The notes below the pieces were generated by a model that saw only the letters and a list, made by a program, of their open reading frames with translations, searched no databases and was not told the origin of the DNA. Below are positions 26,970 through 35,875 of a DNA stretch of 64,000 bases, one piece after another (position 1 is the stretch's first letter; each line of letters begins with the position of its first letter). The stretch is from Kocuria marina (GTDB lineage: Bacteria; Actinomycetota; Actinomycetes; Actinomycetales; Micrococcaceae). The translations under genes were made by a program, and so were the position numbers. The DNA lies in the NCBI RefSeq assembly GCF_000786655.1, contig NZ_JROM01000016.1, positions 124,001-188,000 on the forward strand, read 5' to 3'.

Positions 26970-28985
26970 ATGACGCTTCTGGAGACCATCGAGGGACCCG
27001 AAGACCTACGGGGGCTGGACGCCGCGGCCATGGAGCAGTTGGCCGCGGAGATCCGTTCCTTCCTGATCACCCACGTCTCCGCGACCGGCGGCCACCTGGG
27101 GCCCAACCTGGGCGTCGTGGAACTCACGCTCGCGGTGCACCGCGTGTTCGACTCGCCCAAGGACTCGATCGTCTTCGACACCGGGCACCAGTCCTACGTG
27201 CACAAGCTCGTCACGGGCCGCCAGGACTTCGACACCCTGCGCCAGGAAGGTGGCCTCGCGGGCTACCCGTCCCGCGCGGAGTCCGAACACGACATCGTGG
27301 AGTCCTCCCACGCGTCGTCGTCCCTGTCCTGGGCGGACGGGATCTCGCGCGGTTACGCGCTCACGGGCCAGGACGACCGGCACACCGTCGCGGTGATCGG
27401 CGACGGCGCCCTGACCGGCGGGATGGCCTGGGAGGCCGTCAACAACATCGCCTCGGACCGCGACCGCAAGGTCGTGATCGTGGTCAACGACAACGGCCGT
27501 TCCTACGCGCCGACCGTGGGCGGGTTCGCGAACCACCTGCGCGAGCTGCAGGCGAGCGTGCAGCAGGGCGTGGACGCCGTGCGCACCGACCGCCGCTACG
27601 AACAGGCCCTCGCGAAGGCCAAGCGCCTGCTCACGTCCTCGGGACACCTGGGCCAGGCCGTGTACCGGGGCCTGCACGGGATGAAGCAGGGCATCAAGGA
27701 CGTGGTGGTCCAGCAGGGGATCTTCGAGGACCTCGGCATGAAGTACGTGGGTCCGGTGGACGGCCACGACCTCGCGGCCATGGAGCAGGCGCTCACCAAT
27801 GCGCGCAACTTCGGCGGGCCGGTCATCGTGCACGCCATCACGGAGAAGGGTCACGGCTACCTGCCCGCCCGCTTGGACGCGAACGACCAGTTCCACTCCG
27901 TGCCCGTGATCGACCCCACCACGGGCAAGCCCACGAGCACCGCCTCGGCCCGTTCGTGGACGCACGTGTTCCGCGACGAGATCGCCGCGATCGCCGATGA
28001 ACGCGAGGACATCGTGGGCATCACGGGCGCCATGTTGATCCCCATGGGCCTGCAGAAGATGCAGACGGCGCACCCGCAGCGCGTCGTGGACGTGGGGATC
28101 GCGGAGCAGCACGCGCTGACCATGGCCGCGGGAATGGCGTTCAGCGGGCTGCACCCGGTCGTGGGCCTGTACGCGACGTTCCTCAACCGCGGCTTCGACC
28201 AGTTGCTCATGGACGTGGCCCTGCATCACGCGGGCGTCACCGTGGTGCTGGATCGCGCGGGTGTCACCGGACCTGACGGGCCCAGCCACCACGGCATGTG
28301 GGACCTGGCGCTGTTGCAGATCGTGCCGGGGCTGCACCTAGCGGCCCCGCGTGACGAGGCCACCATGGTCGAGGAACTGCGCGAGGCCGTGGCCGTCTCC
28401 GACGCGCCCACCGTGGTGCGCTACCCCAAGGGCGCGGTGGGCGCGCCCCTGCCCGCGCTGGAGCGCTTGAACGGCGGGGTGGACGTCCTCGCTCGAAACG
28501 GTGAGGCATCGGGCGGCGGAACGGACCACCGCGACGTCCTGATCGTGGGCGTGGGCGCCATGTGCGTCACCGCGCTGAACGTCTCCGAACGCCTCGCCGC
28601 GCACGGCGTCTCCTCGACCGTGGTGGACCCCCGCTGGGTCCTGCCCGTGCCGCAGGCCGTGGTGGAACTCGCGGCCACGCACCGGATCGTCGTCGTGATC
28701 GAGGACGGCGTGCGCGCCGGCGGCATCGGCTCGCTCATCCGTCAGGAAATGCGCGCTCAGGGCGTGGACACCGCCCTGAACGAGGTGGGCCTGCCCACCG
28801 AGTTCCTCGAGCACGCGAGCCGCGACCAGATCCTGCAGCACACGGGGCTCACCGCGCAGCGGATCGCCCAGGACACGCTCGCGTCCGTCCTGGGAACCAA
28901 GGTCCCGTACGCCCGCCCCGTGGCCGACGACGCCGCACAGCTCACCGTGCCGCGCTCCGGCGAACAGCCGCGCGAGGAGAACTGA
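26970..28985 (+). CDS. dxs: 1-deoxy-D-xylulose-5-phosphate synthase
   Basis: The first enzyme of the MEP isoprenoid pathway, condensing pyruvate and glyceraldehyde 3-phosphate with thiamine diphosphate. It is 671 residues. Motifs are [12 protein letters not shown], the TPP-binding [16 protein letters not shown], and in the transketolase pyrimidine domain [17 protein letters not shown]. Isoprenoids made here would feed menaquinone (menG) and the undecaprenyl carrier recycled by uppP elsewhere in the window. The ATG at 26970 is preceded by a GGAGAGCAGG site; the frame is open upstream without conserved sequence. Confidence 0.97.
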   Translation: MTLLETIEGPEDLRGLDAAAMEQLAAEIRSFLITHVSATGGHLGPNLGVVELTLAVHRVFDSPKDSIVFDTGHQSYVHKLVTGRQDFDTLRQEGGLAGYPSRAESEHDIVESSHASSSLSWADGISRGYALTGQDDRHTVAVIGDGALTGGMAWEAVNNIASDRDRKVVIVVNDNGRSYAPTVGGFANHLRELQASVQQGVDAVRTDRRYEQALAKAKRLLTSSGHLGQAVYRGLHGMKQGIKDVVVQQGIFEDLGMKYVGPVDGHDLAAMEQALTNARNFGGPVIVHAITEKGHGYLPARLDANDQFHSVPVIDPTTGKPTSTASARSWTHVFRDEIAAIADEREDIVGITGAMLIPMGLQKMQTAHPQRVVDVGIAEQHALTMAAGMAFSGLHPVVGLYATFLNRGFDQLLMDVALHHAGVTVVLDRAGVTGPDGPSHHGMWDLALLQIVPGLHLAAPRDEATMVEELREAVAVSDAPTVVRYPKGAVGAPLPALERLNGGVDVLARNGEASGGGTDHRDVLIVGVGAMCVTALNVSERLAAHGVSSTVVDPRWVLPVPQAVVELAATHRIVVVIEDGVRAGGIGSLIRQEMRAQGVDTALNEVGLPTEFLEHASRDQILQHTGLTAQRIAQDTLASVLGTKVPYARPVADDAAQLTVPRSGEQPREEN

Positions 28986-29038
28986 CCGGTCCCGGCGGTC
29001 GCCCGGGCGTCACCGGGGGAGGCGACGAACCCCGTCGC

Positions 29039-29518
29039 TCAGCCCACGATGACCCGGCCGTTGCGCACGGTGACCGGGTACTCGGTGAGTCCCGTGGGCG
29101 CGGGTCCGCCCTTGACCTCGCCCGTGGCCATGTCGAACGCCGAGCTGTGGCACGGGCACACGTACTGCCGGTTGGCGGGGTTCACGATGCACCCCTCGTG
29201 CGGGCACACGGGGGAGAACGCGGTGAACGTCCCCTCGGTGGGCTGACCCACCACGGCCTGCACGCCGCCGGAATCCACCTTGACGCCCGAGCCCACGGGG
29301 ATGTCCGCGGCGGCGGCCACGTCCACGGGGGTGGCCGGCGCGGTGGGCGACGCCGCGGCGTCGTCGTCCGCTCCGCCACCCGAGCCGCACGCGCTCAGCC
29401 CCACCGCGCCCACGGTCGCGATGCCGGCGGCACCCACGGCGCGCCGCCGCGTGAACAGCGCGGGGGAGGGGGGCGTGTCCCGGGCGGCGGGGTCCTCGGA
29501 CAGGGGTGAGGTGGTCAT
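29039..29518 (-). CDS. Exported Rieske [2Fe-2S] protein
   Basis: A 159-residue Rieske-domain protein with both cluster motifs, CPHEGC and CPCHSS, in the C-terminal 100 residues. The N-terminus has a twin-arginine-type signal (TRRRAVGAAGIATVGAVGLSAC), and SAC fits a lipobox, so a Tat-exported lipoprotein is likely. The small size and lack of a cytochrome neighbour argue against the bc1 Rieske subunit; the electron partner is unknown. TatA and TatC are encoded later in the window. The start at 29518 has an AAAGGA site. Confidence 0.88.
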   Translation of the reverse strand: MTTSPLSEDPAARDTPPSPALFTRRRAVGAAGIATVGAVGLSACGSGGGADDDAAASPTAPATPVDVAAAADIPVGSGVKVDSGGVQAVVGQPTEGTFTAFSPVCPHEGCIVNPANRQYVCPCHSSAFDMATGEVKGGPAPTGLTEYPVTVRNGRVIVG

Positions 29519-29665
29519 GGCGGTGCGATCCTTTCGAAGCCGTGCCCTCAATCCTAGGACCGGTCACGACCCGGCGTGGGGCGCGGGGGCGGGGTGTTTC
29601 CTCAGTACGATGGGACCAGGAGCGGACGGGTGGATCCCGGTCCGCGGTACAGGAAGGAAGGCACC

Positions 29666-30136
29666 ATGATCAAACGTCTTGCATTCGTCGCCGGTTTCGG
29701 AATCGGCTTCGTGGTCGGCTCCGCATCCGGTCGCAAGAGCTACGAGTCCCTGCGCGAGAGCGCGCTGAACACCTGGAACGACCCCAAGGTCCAGGCCAAG
29801 GTCTCCGAGGGCACGGACTGGGTCAAGTCCGAGGTGCCCGTGGTGGGCGAGAAGCTCGCCGAGGGCGCGCAGAAGGCCGCCGGTACCGTGGGCGCCAAGG
29901 CCTCCGAGGGCGCGGCCGCCGTCAAGGACAAGGCCGCCCAGGGTGCCGCGTCCGTCAAGGACAAGGCGCAGGGCGGTGCCGAGACCGTGAAGCAGAAGGC
30001 CTCCCAGGGCGGTCAGGACTCCGGTACGTCCGCGAACCACTCGGACGCCGAGCTGCCCGAGCCCGCCGTGACCGAGGACGAGGTGGACATGAAGCCCGCG
30101 CACCCGGGCCCGGACGCCAAGGACATGAAGAACTGA
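29666..30136 (+). CDS. YtxH-type protein with LEA-like repeats
   Basis: A 156-residue protein. The N-terminal glycine-rich hydrophobic segment (AFVAGFGIGFVVGSASGRKSYE) matches YtxH-type membrane proteins. The middle (about 65-120) is made of imperfect 11-residue units rich in Ala, Lys, Gly and Glu (KASEGAAAVKDKAAQGAASVKDKAQ), as in group 3 LEA-type stress proteins. The tail is acidic. The ATG at 29666 has a strong GGAAGGAAGG site. A role in envelope or desiccation stress is inference. A tandem hairpin follows. Confidence 0.72.
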   Translation: MIKRLAFVAGFGIGFVVGSASGRKSYESLRESALNTWNDPKVQAKVSEGTDWVKSEVPVVGEKLAEGAQKAAGTVGAKASEGAAAVKDKAAQGAASVKDKAQGGAETVKQKASQGGQDSGTSANHSDAELPEPAVTEDEVDMKPAHPGPDAKDMKN

Positions 30137-30142
30137 TGCGAC

Positions 30143-30216
30143 GGGCGGCGCGGGTCATGTGACCGCGCCGCCCCGTGACAGTGGCCGTGCACCCACGTGG
30201 GTGCACGGCCACTGTC
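30143..30216. terminator. Tandem hairpins between YtxH-type gene and RNase D gene
   Basis: Two consecutive hairpins lie between convergent genes. The first (30143-30173) has about 13 bp with one bulged base. The second (30177-30216) has perfect 19-bp arms and two unpaired bases. A tcgtgtcgt stretch follows. Together they form a strong bidirectional terminator. Confidence 0.85.
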
Positions 30217-30265
30217 GTGTCGTGGATGGGGCGGTCCGGTGCACGTCCGGTTCCGCGCCCTCGAT

Positions 30266-31633
30266 CTACTCGTGCGCCTCGGTGCTCTTCTCCGCCCGAC
30301 GCCGCGAGCGCAGGTCACGCCACGCGGCCCCGATCACGGGCGTCACGTGCTCGACCTGCCACGAGCGGGCGCCGAGCTCGCGCAACCGGGCGGCCACGGC
30401 GTCGTCGGCGGTGGAACGCGGGGGCTGCCAGCAGAACCGGCGCAACAGTTCGGGCGTCAGGAGGTTCTCGGTGGGTAACTCCAGGTGCTCGGCGAGTTCC
30501 GCCACGGCGGGTTTGAGGACCTTGAGCCGCGCCGCTGCCTCCGGGCGTTTGGCATCCCAGCCCTTGACCGGCGGGAGGGCGTTGGAGGGGATCGTGGCGG
30601 GGACGGGCTCCTCGGTGTTGCGGGCGTCCTGGACCGCGGTGAGCCACCGGGTGGCCTCGCGCGAGGCCAGACGACCGTGGAAGCCCGGGGTGGCCATGAG
30701 CTGCGGCACGGTGCGGGGCATCGCATTGGCCGCGGCCACGATCGCCGAGTCCGGGAGCAACCGGGTGGGCGCGAGGTCCTTGTGCCGCGCGAGCGACTCC
30801 CGCGCCTGCCACAGATTGCGCACCGCGGTCAGCTTGCGCCGGCCACGGACGTTGCCCACGCCGTGGGTGCGCCGCCACGGATCCTGGCGCGGTGCGGGCG
30901 GGGGCAGGGTGCGGATGTGCTCGAACTCCTCGAGCGCCCACTCGAGCTTGCCGGCCTGGACCAGGCGATCCTCCGTGGCCCAGCGCAGCTGCACGAGCAC
31001 CTCGACGTCCAGTGCGGCGTAGTTGAGCCAGTCCACGGGCAGCGGACGCTGGGACCAGTCCACCGCCGAGTGCTCCTTGGACAGCGTGAAACCCAGCAGC
31101 TCCTCCGTCATGGAGGCCAGGCCCACCTTGCGCAGTCCGAGTAACCGGCCGCCCAGTTCGGTGTCGAAGAGCCGGTCCGGGTGCATGTCCAGTTCGGCGA
31201 GGCACGGCATGTCCTGCGTGGCCGCATGCAACACCCATTCGACGTCGCGCAGGGCCTCGTTCACGACCGCCAGGGACCCCACGGCCTCGGGATCGATCAG
31301 GATCGTACCCGCGCCCTCGCGGCGCAACTGCACGAGGAACGCGCGCTGCCCGTAGCGGAACCCCGAGGCGCGTTCGGTGTCGATCGCCACGGGACCCGTG
31401 GCCGCGGCCAGTTGCTCCGCGGCGCGCGTGAGGCCGCGGGCGGTGTCCACCACGCGGGGGAGCCCCTCCGCGGGGCCGTTGAGATGCACGGTCGCGGGGA
31501 TGTGCAGATGCTCGAATCCGGGGACCACGATCTCGGGTGGCTCCGGTGCTCGAGCGGTCCTGGGGTCCTTGGCATTGCTGTTGATGGGATGTTCCTCGGA
31601 GGATGGATCGGCGGCGGTACGGGTGATCCGCAC
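30266..31633 (-). CDS. rnd: Ribonuclease D-like 3'-5' exonuclease (HRDC domain)
   Basis: A DEDDy exonuclease with an HRDC domain, likely acting in tRNA or small RNA 3' processing. The catalytic motifs are AIDTERASGF (Asp, Glu), HAATQDMPCL and YAALDVEVL (Tyr and Asp). The HRDC helical domain covers about the 235-310 region. The length is about 455 residues from the GTG at 31633. Start choice is uncertain: that GTG has no ribosome binding site, whereas a GAGGAA lies 7 nt before an in-frame ATC at 31585, which would be a rare start codon. The gene follows DUF3000 on the same strand, 29 nt apart, an arrangement common in actinobacteria. Confidence 0.87.
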   Translation of the reverse strand: MRITRTAADPSSEEHPINSNAKDPRTARAPEPPEIVVPGFEHLHIPATVHLNGPAEGLPRVVDTARGLTRAAEQLAAATGPVAIDTERASGFRYGQRAFLVQLRREGAGTILIDPEAVGSLAVVNEALRDVEWVLHAATQDMPCLAELDMHPDRLFDTELGGRLLGLRKVGLASMTEELLGFTLSKEHSAVDWSQRPLPVDWLNYAALDVEVLVQLRWATEDRLVQAGKLEWALEEFEHIRTLPPPAPRQDPWRRTHGVGNVRGRRKLTAVRNLWQARESLARHKDLAPTRLLPDSAIVAAANAMPRTVPQLMATPGFHGRLASREATRWLTAVQDARNTEEPVPATIPSNALPPVKGWDAKRPEAAARLKVLKPAVAELAEHLELPTENLLTPELLRRFCWQPPRSTADDAVAARLRELGARSWQVEHVTPVIGAAWRDLRSRRRAEKSTEAHE

Positions 31634-31662
31634 CGCCGGACGGGACGGATGACGGGTGCCGG

Positions 31663-32280
31663 TCAGAGGTAGGTGACGCCCTCGTGATGGGGTGGCAGAC
31701 CGGCGGCGGTGCACAACACCTGGGCCCACGCACCCAGGTGGGTCAGGGCCCAGTGCGGCGGGCCGATGTGGGGCACCGGGGTCCAGGACGCCCGCACCTC
31801 CACCTGGGCGGAGTCGGCGTGTTCGGTCAGGCTGCCGAAGTGGCGCTCCACCGTGCGGGAGGCCGTGCCGCCCTCGGCGGTGAACTGCGCGCCGTGCTCG
31901 GTGAGCGTGTCCGTGAGCCAGGACCAACCGACGTCGGTCAGCAGGTCGTCCCGGCCCATGGCGGTGTCCGTGCGGGACCGGAACCAGCTCACGATCCGGA
32001 AGGGACCTTCCCAGGGCTGCGGGCAGGACTCGTCGTACAACACCACGAAACGCCCAGCCGCCGGTGCGTCGTCCGCGGTGCGGGGCCTGTCGGGTGCGGT
32101 GTCGCGCCGGTGCGGACCCGGGAGAACTTCCGCGGCGAAGGAGATCGCGTGCGGCGCGAGTCCGTGCGGGGGGACGATCCGGCGCAGCGCGATCTCCGGG
32201 CGGAAGCGGGCAGTCTCCAGGGCTTGCACGACTGCGCGAAACACGTCCGGAGTGCTGTTCAGCTCGTTTACCGCTCCCAC
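31663..32280 (-). CDS. DUF3000 family protein
   Basis: A 205-residue protein of unknown function, commonly paired with the RNase D gene in actinobacteria. It is probably soluble; the conserved core includes RFVVLYDESCPQPWEGPFRIVSWFR and GWSWLTDTL. A variable insert rich in Asp, Arg and Pro is at about residues 58-75. The GTG at 32280 is supported by a TACTGT -10 element only 6 nt upstream, which predicts a leaderless message that would also carry the RNase D gene. Confidence 0.82.
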   Translation of the reverse strand: MGAVNELNSTPDVFRAVVQALETARFRPEIALRRIVPPHGLAPHAISFAAEVLPGPHRRDTAPDRPRTADDAPAAGRFVVLYDESCPQPWEGPFRIVSWFRSRTDTAMGRDDLLTDVGWSWLTDTLTEHGAQFTAEGGTASRTVERHFGSLTEHADSAQVEVRASWTPVPHIGPPHWALTHLGAWAQVLCTAAGLPPHHEGVTYL

Positions 32281-32292
32281 AAGGTCACAGTA
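32281..32292 (-). promoter_or_regulatory. Leaderless-type promoter of DUF3000-rnd
   Basis: On the minus strand TACTGT (32292-32287) is followed by 6 nt and then the GTG at 32280. No ribosome binding site is present. Confidence 0.55.
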
Positions 32293-32381
32293 ACCACACC
32301 GTTATCCTTCACCGCGCGTTTGGCATCGTGTCGCTCGTGCGTATCGCCGTGCGTCGTCCGGGGGCGGGCTGACCCGGCGCG

Positions 32382-32846
32382 TCAGTCGTGCGTCGCGGGA
32401 ACCAGGCGCAGGGACACCGAGTTCATGCAGTAGCGCAGATCCGTGGGGGTGTCGTAGCCCTCGCCCTCGAACACGTGACCCATGTGCGAGTCGCAGTTCG
32501 CGCAGCGCACCTCCACGCGCTTCATCCCCATGGTCGTGTCCTCGATGTAGCGCACCCGGTCCTCCGCGAGCGGCGCGAAGAAGGACGGCCACCCGCAGTG
32601 GGACGAGAACTTGGTGTCCGAGCGGAACAGTTCGGCCCCGCACGCGCGACACTCGTACACGCCCTGCGTGGTGGTGTCCACGTACTCGCCCGTGAAGGGG
32701 CGTTCGGTCCCGGCCTGGCGCAGCACCTGGTACTCGAGCGGGTTCAGTCGTTCACGCCACTGCGCGTCCGTGCGCGCCGCGGCGGCCTCCGGGCTCAGGG
32801 CTCCGCCGGTGCGGGCGTTCGTCTCGTGGTTCGGCTCCGTGGTCAC
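32382..32846 (-). CDS. msrB: Peptide methionine-R-sulfoxide reductase
   Basis: MsrB reduces methionine-R-sulfoxide in proteins. It is 154 residues with both structural zinc cysteine pairs (ECRACGAEL and RCANCDSHMGH), the substrate site FSSHCGWPSFF and the catalytic cysteine in RYCMNSVSLRL. The GTG at 32846 is selected on a strong GAGGAGGAG site; the frame is open far upstream but with no domain content. The resolving cysteine in GWPS context is present. It is transcribed alone and is divergent from the hydrolase gene. Confidence 0.96.
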   Translation of the reverse strand: MTTEPNHETNARTGGALSPEAAAARTDAQWRERLNPLEYQVLRQAGTERPFTGEYVDTTTQGVYECRACGAELFRSDTKFSSHCGWPSFFAPLAEDRVRYIEDTTMGMKRVEVRCANCDSHMGHVFEGEGYDTPTDLRYCMNSVSLRLVPATHD

Positions 32847-33015
32847 GGGGCGCCTCCTCCTCGTCGTCGTGTGACTTCCTCCCTGTCCAACCATGCGTTC
32901 GCGCCGGTTATGCCCGGACGACGTCGCGTGGCCGCCGTTCGACGACCCGCGCGCCGTGTGTCTGGGTGCCTGCGGTGACCGGCCCGCCATCCAGGTCCCC
33001 GTGATCGGCGCGTGC

Positions 33016-33027
33016 CAGAATGACGAC
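33016..33027 (+). promoter_or_regulatory. Leaderless-type promoter of hydrolase gene
   Basis: CAGAAT at 33016-33021, then 6 nt, then ATG at 33028. There is no ribosome binding site. Confidence 0.45.
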
Positions 33028-34278
33028 ATGACTACCCTGATCATCCCCGGGCAGGATTCGAACGCGCGCTCGTGGCGCCGCGGCGCGGTGGTGGGCGCCG
33101 CCGCGAGTATCGGAGCGGCGACGGCGACGTTCGCGTTGTCGGGAGGTCTCGCGGCGCTCGTCGCGCGCCACGTGGTCACCCCGTCCACCCGGCCCGGCAA
33201 CGTGGCGGTGCTCAAGCTCGAGAAGGACCCCAACTCGGGGCAGGAACTGATCACGCTGCCCGCGAACCCGGACACGCGGGTCGCCGGGACGTACGCCCTA
33301 CGGTTCGACGACGGTCGCGGCCTCGCGCGGATCGGCTTCATCGTGCGCCAGACCGGGGGCACCGTCACGCGGCTCGTGGAGCGCGTGTACCGCGGGGAGC
33401 TCGCGGTGGGCAAGCGCGGGTGGTGGACCGGGACCGTGTACGCCCGACCGTCGGACGCAGGGCTCGCCTACAGCAAGACCCATGTGGAGACGCCGCTGGG
33501 ATCCGCTCCCGCGTGGGTCATCCCCGCGGACGGGGACACCGCCACCGCGGAACACACGGGGACGTGGGCGGTCATGGTGCACGGGCGCGGCGCGCAGCGA
33601 CCCGAGTGCATCCGCGGCGCCCGCGTGACCCACGAGATGGGGCTGCACAGCCTGATCCTGTCCTACCGCAACGACCAGGAGGCGCCCTCCACACCGGATC
33701 AGCGCTACGGGTTGGGATTCACCGAATGGGAGGACATCCAGGCGGGGATCGGCTATGCACTGGACCACGGGGCGTCGGACATCGTGCTGTTCGGGTGGTC
33801 CATGGGCGGGGCCATCGTGTTGCGCACGACCGAATTGACCGAGTACCGCGACCGGATCCGGGCGCTGGTGCTCACGGGTCCGGTCGTGGACTGGTACGAA
33901 TTATTGGCCCACCAGACCCGGATCCACCGCATCCCGCGGCGCGTGGGTCGCATGGCGGCGGACCTGATCTCCCACCGCATGGGCCCGCGGATCACCGGGC
34001 TGGCCGCGCCCCTGGACCTGCATGCCCTGGACTGGCTCTCCCGCTGGGAGGACATCGCCACGCCCACCCTGATCCTGCACTCCACGGACGACGAGGTGGT
34101 GCCGGTGGCCGGGTCCGTGGAACTCGCCAACCGCAATCCCTACGTGGACTTCGTGGGGTTCTCCGGGGCCCGGCACACCAAGGAATGGAACATCGACCGC
34201 AAGCGCTACGAGCGGGCCATCCGTGACTGGTTGCCCGCGGCGCTCACTCGCCGAGCCGGGCGTGGATCTGGCGTTTGA
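33028..34278 (+). CDS. Membrane-anchored alpha/beta hydrolase
   Basis: A 416-residue serine hydrolase. An N-terminal hydrophobic segment (VVGAAASIGAATATFALSGGLAALVA, about 20-46) probably anchors it to the membrane. The catalytic part runs from about 180: VMVHGRG, the nucleophile elbow GWSMGG, the Asp in HSTDDEVVP and the His in GARHTKEW. This resembles the BAAT/Fermentase-like alpha/beta hydrolases with an N-terminal anchor found in actinobacteria; substrate unknown. The ATG at 33028 is chosen on the leaderless-type promoter. Its last 35 bases overlap the convergent sufE gene. Confidence 0.82.
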   Translation: MTTLIIPGQDSNARSWRRGAVVGAAASIGAATATFALSGGLAALVARHVVTPSTRPGNVAVLKLEKDPNSGQELITLPANPDTRVAGTYALRFDDGRGLARIGFIVRQTGGTVTRLVERVYRGELAVGKRGWWTGTVYARPSDAGLAYSKTHVETPLGSAPAWVIPADGDTATAEHTGTWAVMVHGRGAQRPECIRGARVTHEMGLHSLILSYRNDQEAPSTPDQRYGLGFTEWEDIQAGIGYALDHGASDIVLFGWSMGGAIVLRTTELTEYRDRIRALVLTGPVVDWYELLAHQTRIHRIPRRVGRMAADLISHRMGPRITGLAAPLDLHALDWLSRWEDIATPTLILHSTDDEVVPVAGSVELANRNPYVDFVGFSGARHTKEWNIDRKRYERAIRDWLPAALTRRAGRGSGV

Positions 34279-34693
34279 TCCGACCGAGCATCGCGGACAT
34301 CCCGCGCATGCGCAGCGGGGACACCAGTTTGGTCAGCCCGAAGCGTTCCGGCAGGTCGTCGGGCACGTCCAGTACCTGGGACGCCGGCAGACCGTTGAGT
34401 CCCTCGTGGAGGATGGACGCGAAGCCGCGCGTGGTGGGCGCTTCCGCCGGCGCGGAGAAGAACAGGGCGACCGGCGCGTCCGCACCGGACCCGTCCAGCT
34501 CCACGGTCAGGAACAACGGCGACTGACACTCGGTGACCTGCTCGAGTTCCTCCGGGTGCTCACCGAGCCGCGCGGGCAGCTCGGGCAGGGACCGGGAGAA
34601 CTCGAGCAGCAACTGCAGCTTGTCGGGTTCCGGGACCTCGTGGAACTCGGTCACCAGCTCCCGCAACTGTTCGGGGAGGTCCTGGGTGCTCAC
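34244..34693 (-). CDS. sufE: SufE-type cysteine desulfurase accessory protein
   Basis: A 149-residue SufE-family sulfur acceptor that takes persulfide from a cysteine desulfurase. The acceptor cysteine is in [10 protein letters not shown] (Cys56), and the family motif [14 protein letters not shown] is present. The start overlaps the stop of the upstream sulfurtransferase (ATGA), so the two are translationally coupled. This sseA-sufE pair is known in mycobacteria and suggests sulfur transfer between rhodanese and SufE rather than general Fe-S assembly, since no suf or isc operon is nearby. Confidence 0.92.
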   Translation of the reverse strand: MSTQDLPEQLRELVTEFHEVPEPDKLQLLLEFSRSLPELPARLGEHPEELEQVTECQSPLFLTVELDGSGADAPVALFFSAPAEAPTTRGFASILHEGLNGLPASQVLDVPDDLPERFGLTKLVSPLRMRGMSAMLGRIKRQIHARLGE

Positions 34694-35598
34694 CGCGCGG
34701 CCCCGGGGGCCTCGCCGCGTTCCTCACCCTGCGCCACGGGCACGCGCACGGCGTTGCCCCACTCGGTCCAGGACCCGTCGTAGTTGCGCACGTTGTCGAA
34801 GCCCAGCAGGTGGGTCAGCACGAACCACGTGTGCGAGGAACGCTCGCCGATGCGGCAGTACGCGATCACGTCGTCGTCCTGCCCGAGCCCGACCTCGTCG
34901 CGGTAGATCGCGTCGAGGTCCTCGCGGGACTTGAACGTCCCGTCCTCGGCGGCGGCCCGGGCCCACGGCACGGACGCCGCGGTGGGGATGTGTCCGCCGC
35001 GCAGCGTGCCCTCCTGCGGGTAGTCCGGCATGTGCGTGCGCTCGCCCGTGTACTCCTGGGGGGAGCGCACGTCGATCAGGGGAGTGGTGCCCAGCGCGGC
35101 CAGCACGTCCTCGCGGTACGCGCGGATCACGGAGTCGTCCCGCTCCACTGCGGGGTACTCGGTGGGGGTCACGGGGGTCGCGTCGGTGGTCAGTTCGCGT
35201 CCCTCGGCGATCCACTTGTCGCGCCCGCCGTTCATCAGGCGCACGTCCCGGTGACCGAACAGCGTGAAGACCCACAGGGCGTAGGCGGCCCACCAGTTGG
35301 ACTTGTCGCCGTAGATCACCACGGTGTCGTCCCGGGAGATCCCCTTGCGGGACATCAGCTCGGCGAACTGCTCCCCGTTCACGTAGTCGCGGGTATCCGG
35401 CTCGTTGAGGTCCGTGTGCCAGTCCACCTTCACGGCCCCGGGGATGTGCCCGGTCTCGTACAGCAGGACGTCCTCGTCCGATTCGACGACGACGACGCCG
35501 GGCGTGCCGACATGATCGGCCACCCACTGCGTGGACACCAGACGTTCCGGGTGCGCGTACTGCGCGAACGCGTCGTTCTGCTCTGCTTCTACAGCCAT
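34690..35598 (-). CDS. sseA: Thiosulfate sulfurtransferase (rhodanese, SseA type)
   Basis: A two-domain rhodanese of 302 residues. The N-terminal domain (about 10-140) is catalytically inactive and the C-terminal domain (about 155-295) holds the active cysteine Cys248 in the loop [11 protein letters not shown], the SseA signature. The CRIGER loop predicts a thiosulfate rather than 3-mercaptopyruvate preference. The start at 35598 has an AGGAGA site. It is first in the sseA-sufE operon. Confidence 0.94.
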   Translation of the reverse strand: MAVEAEQNDAFAQYAHPERLVSTQWVADHVGTPGVVVVESDEDVLLYETGHIPGAVKVDWHTDLNEPDTRDYVNGEQFAELMSRKGISRDDTVVIYGDKSNWWAAYALWVFTLFGHRDVRLMNGGRDKWIAEGRELTTDATPVTPTEYPAVERDDSVIRAYREDVLAALGTTPLIDVRSPQEYTGERTHMPDYPQEGTLRGGHIPTAASVPWARAAAEDGTFKSREDLDAIYRDEVGLGQDDDVIAYCRIGERSSHTWFVLTHLLGFDNVRNYDGSWTEWGNAVRVPVAQGEERGEAPGAAR

Positions 35599-35875
35599 GA
35601 GACTTCTCCTTGTCCTTGTGCTGTCGTGGGCGCTACGCACGCAAGTGCCGTGCGCGTCTCATTCTCCAGCGTAGTGGTGCGCGCGCACCCGGCGCATGCC
35701 GGGCCCGCGTGCGCCGTCATATGCGGGCGCCGTGTTCACCACGGGCTGACCGGTAGCATCGGGGGAGAACGGGACGCCCGGCGCGTCCCACGTACTGTCC
35801 GTTTACCGCAGGACCGGTCCCCGGTGCGCGCCCGCCGCGGCGCGCGGTCCGGAACCGGTCGGGAGGCCCTGTTAC

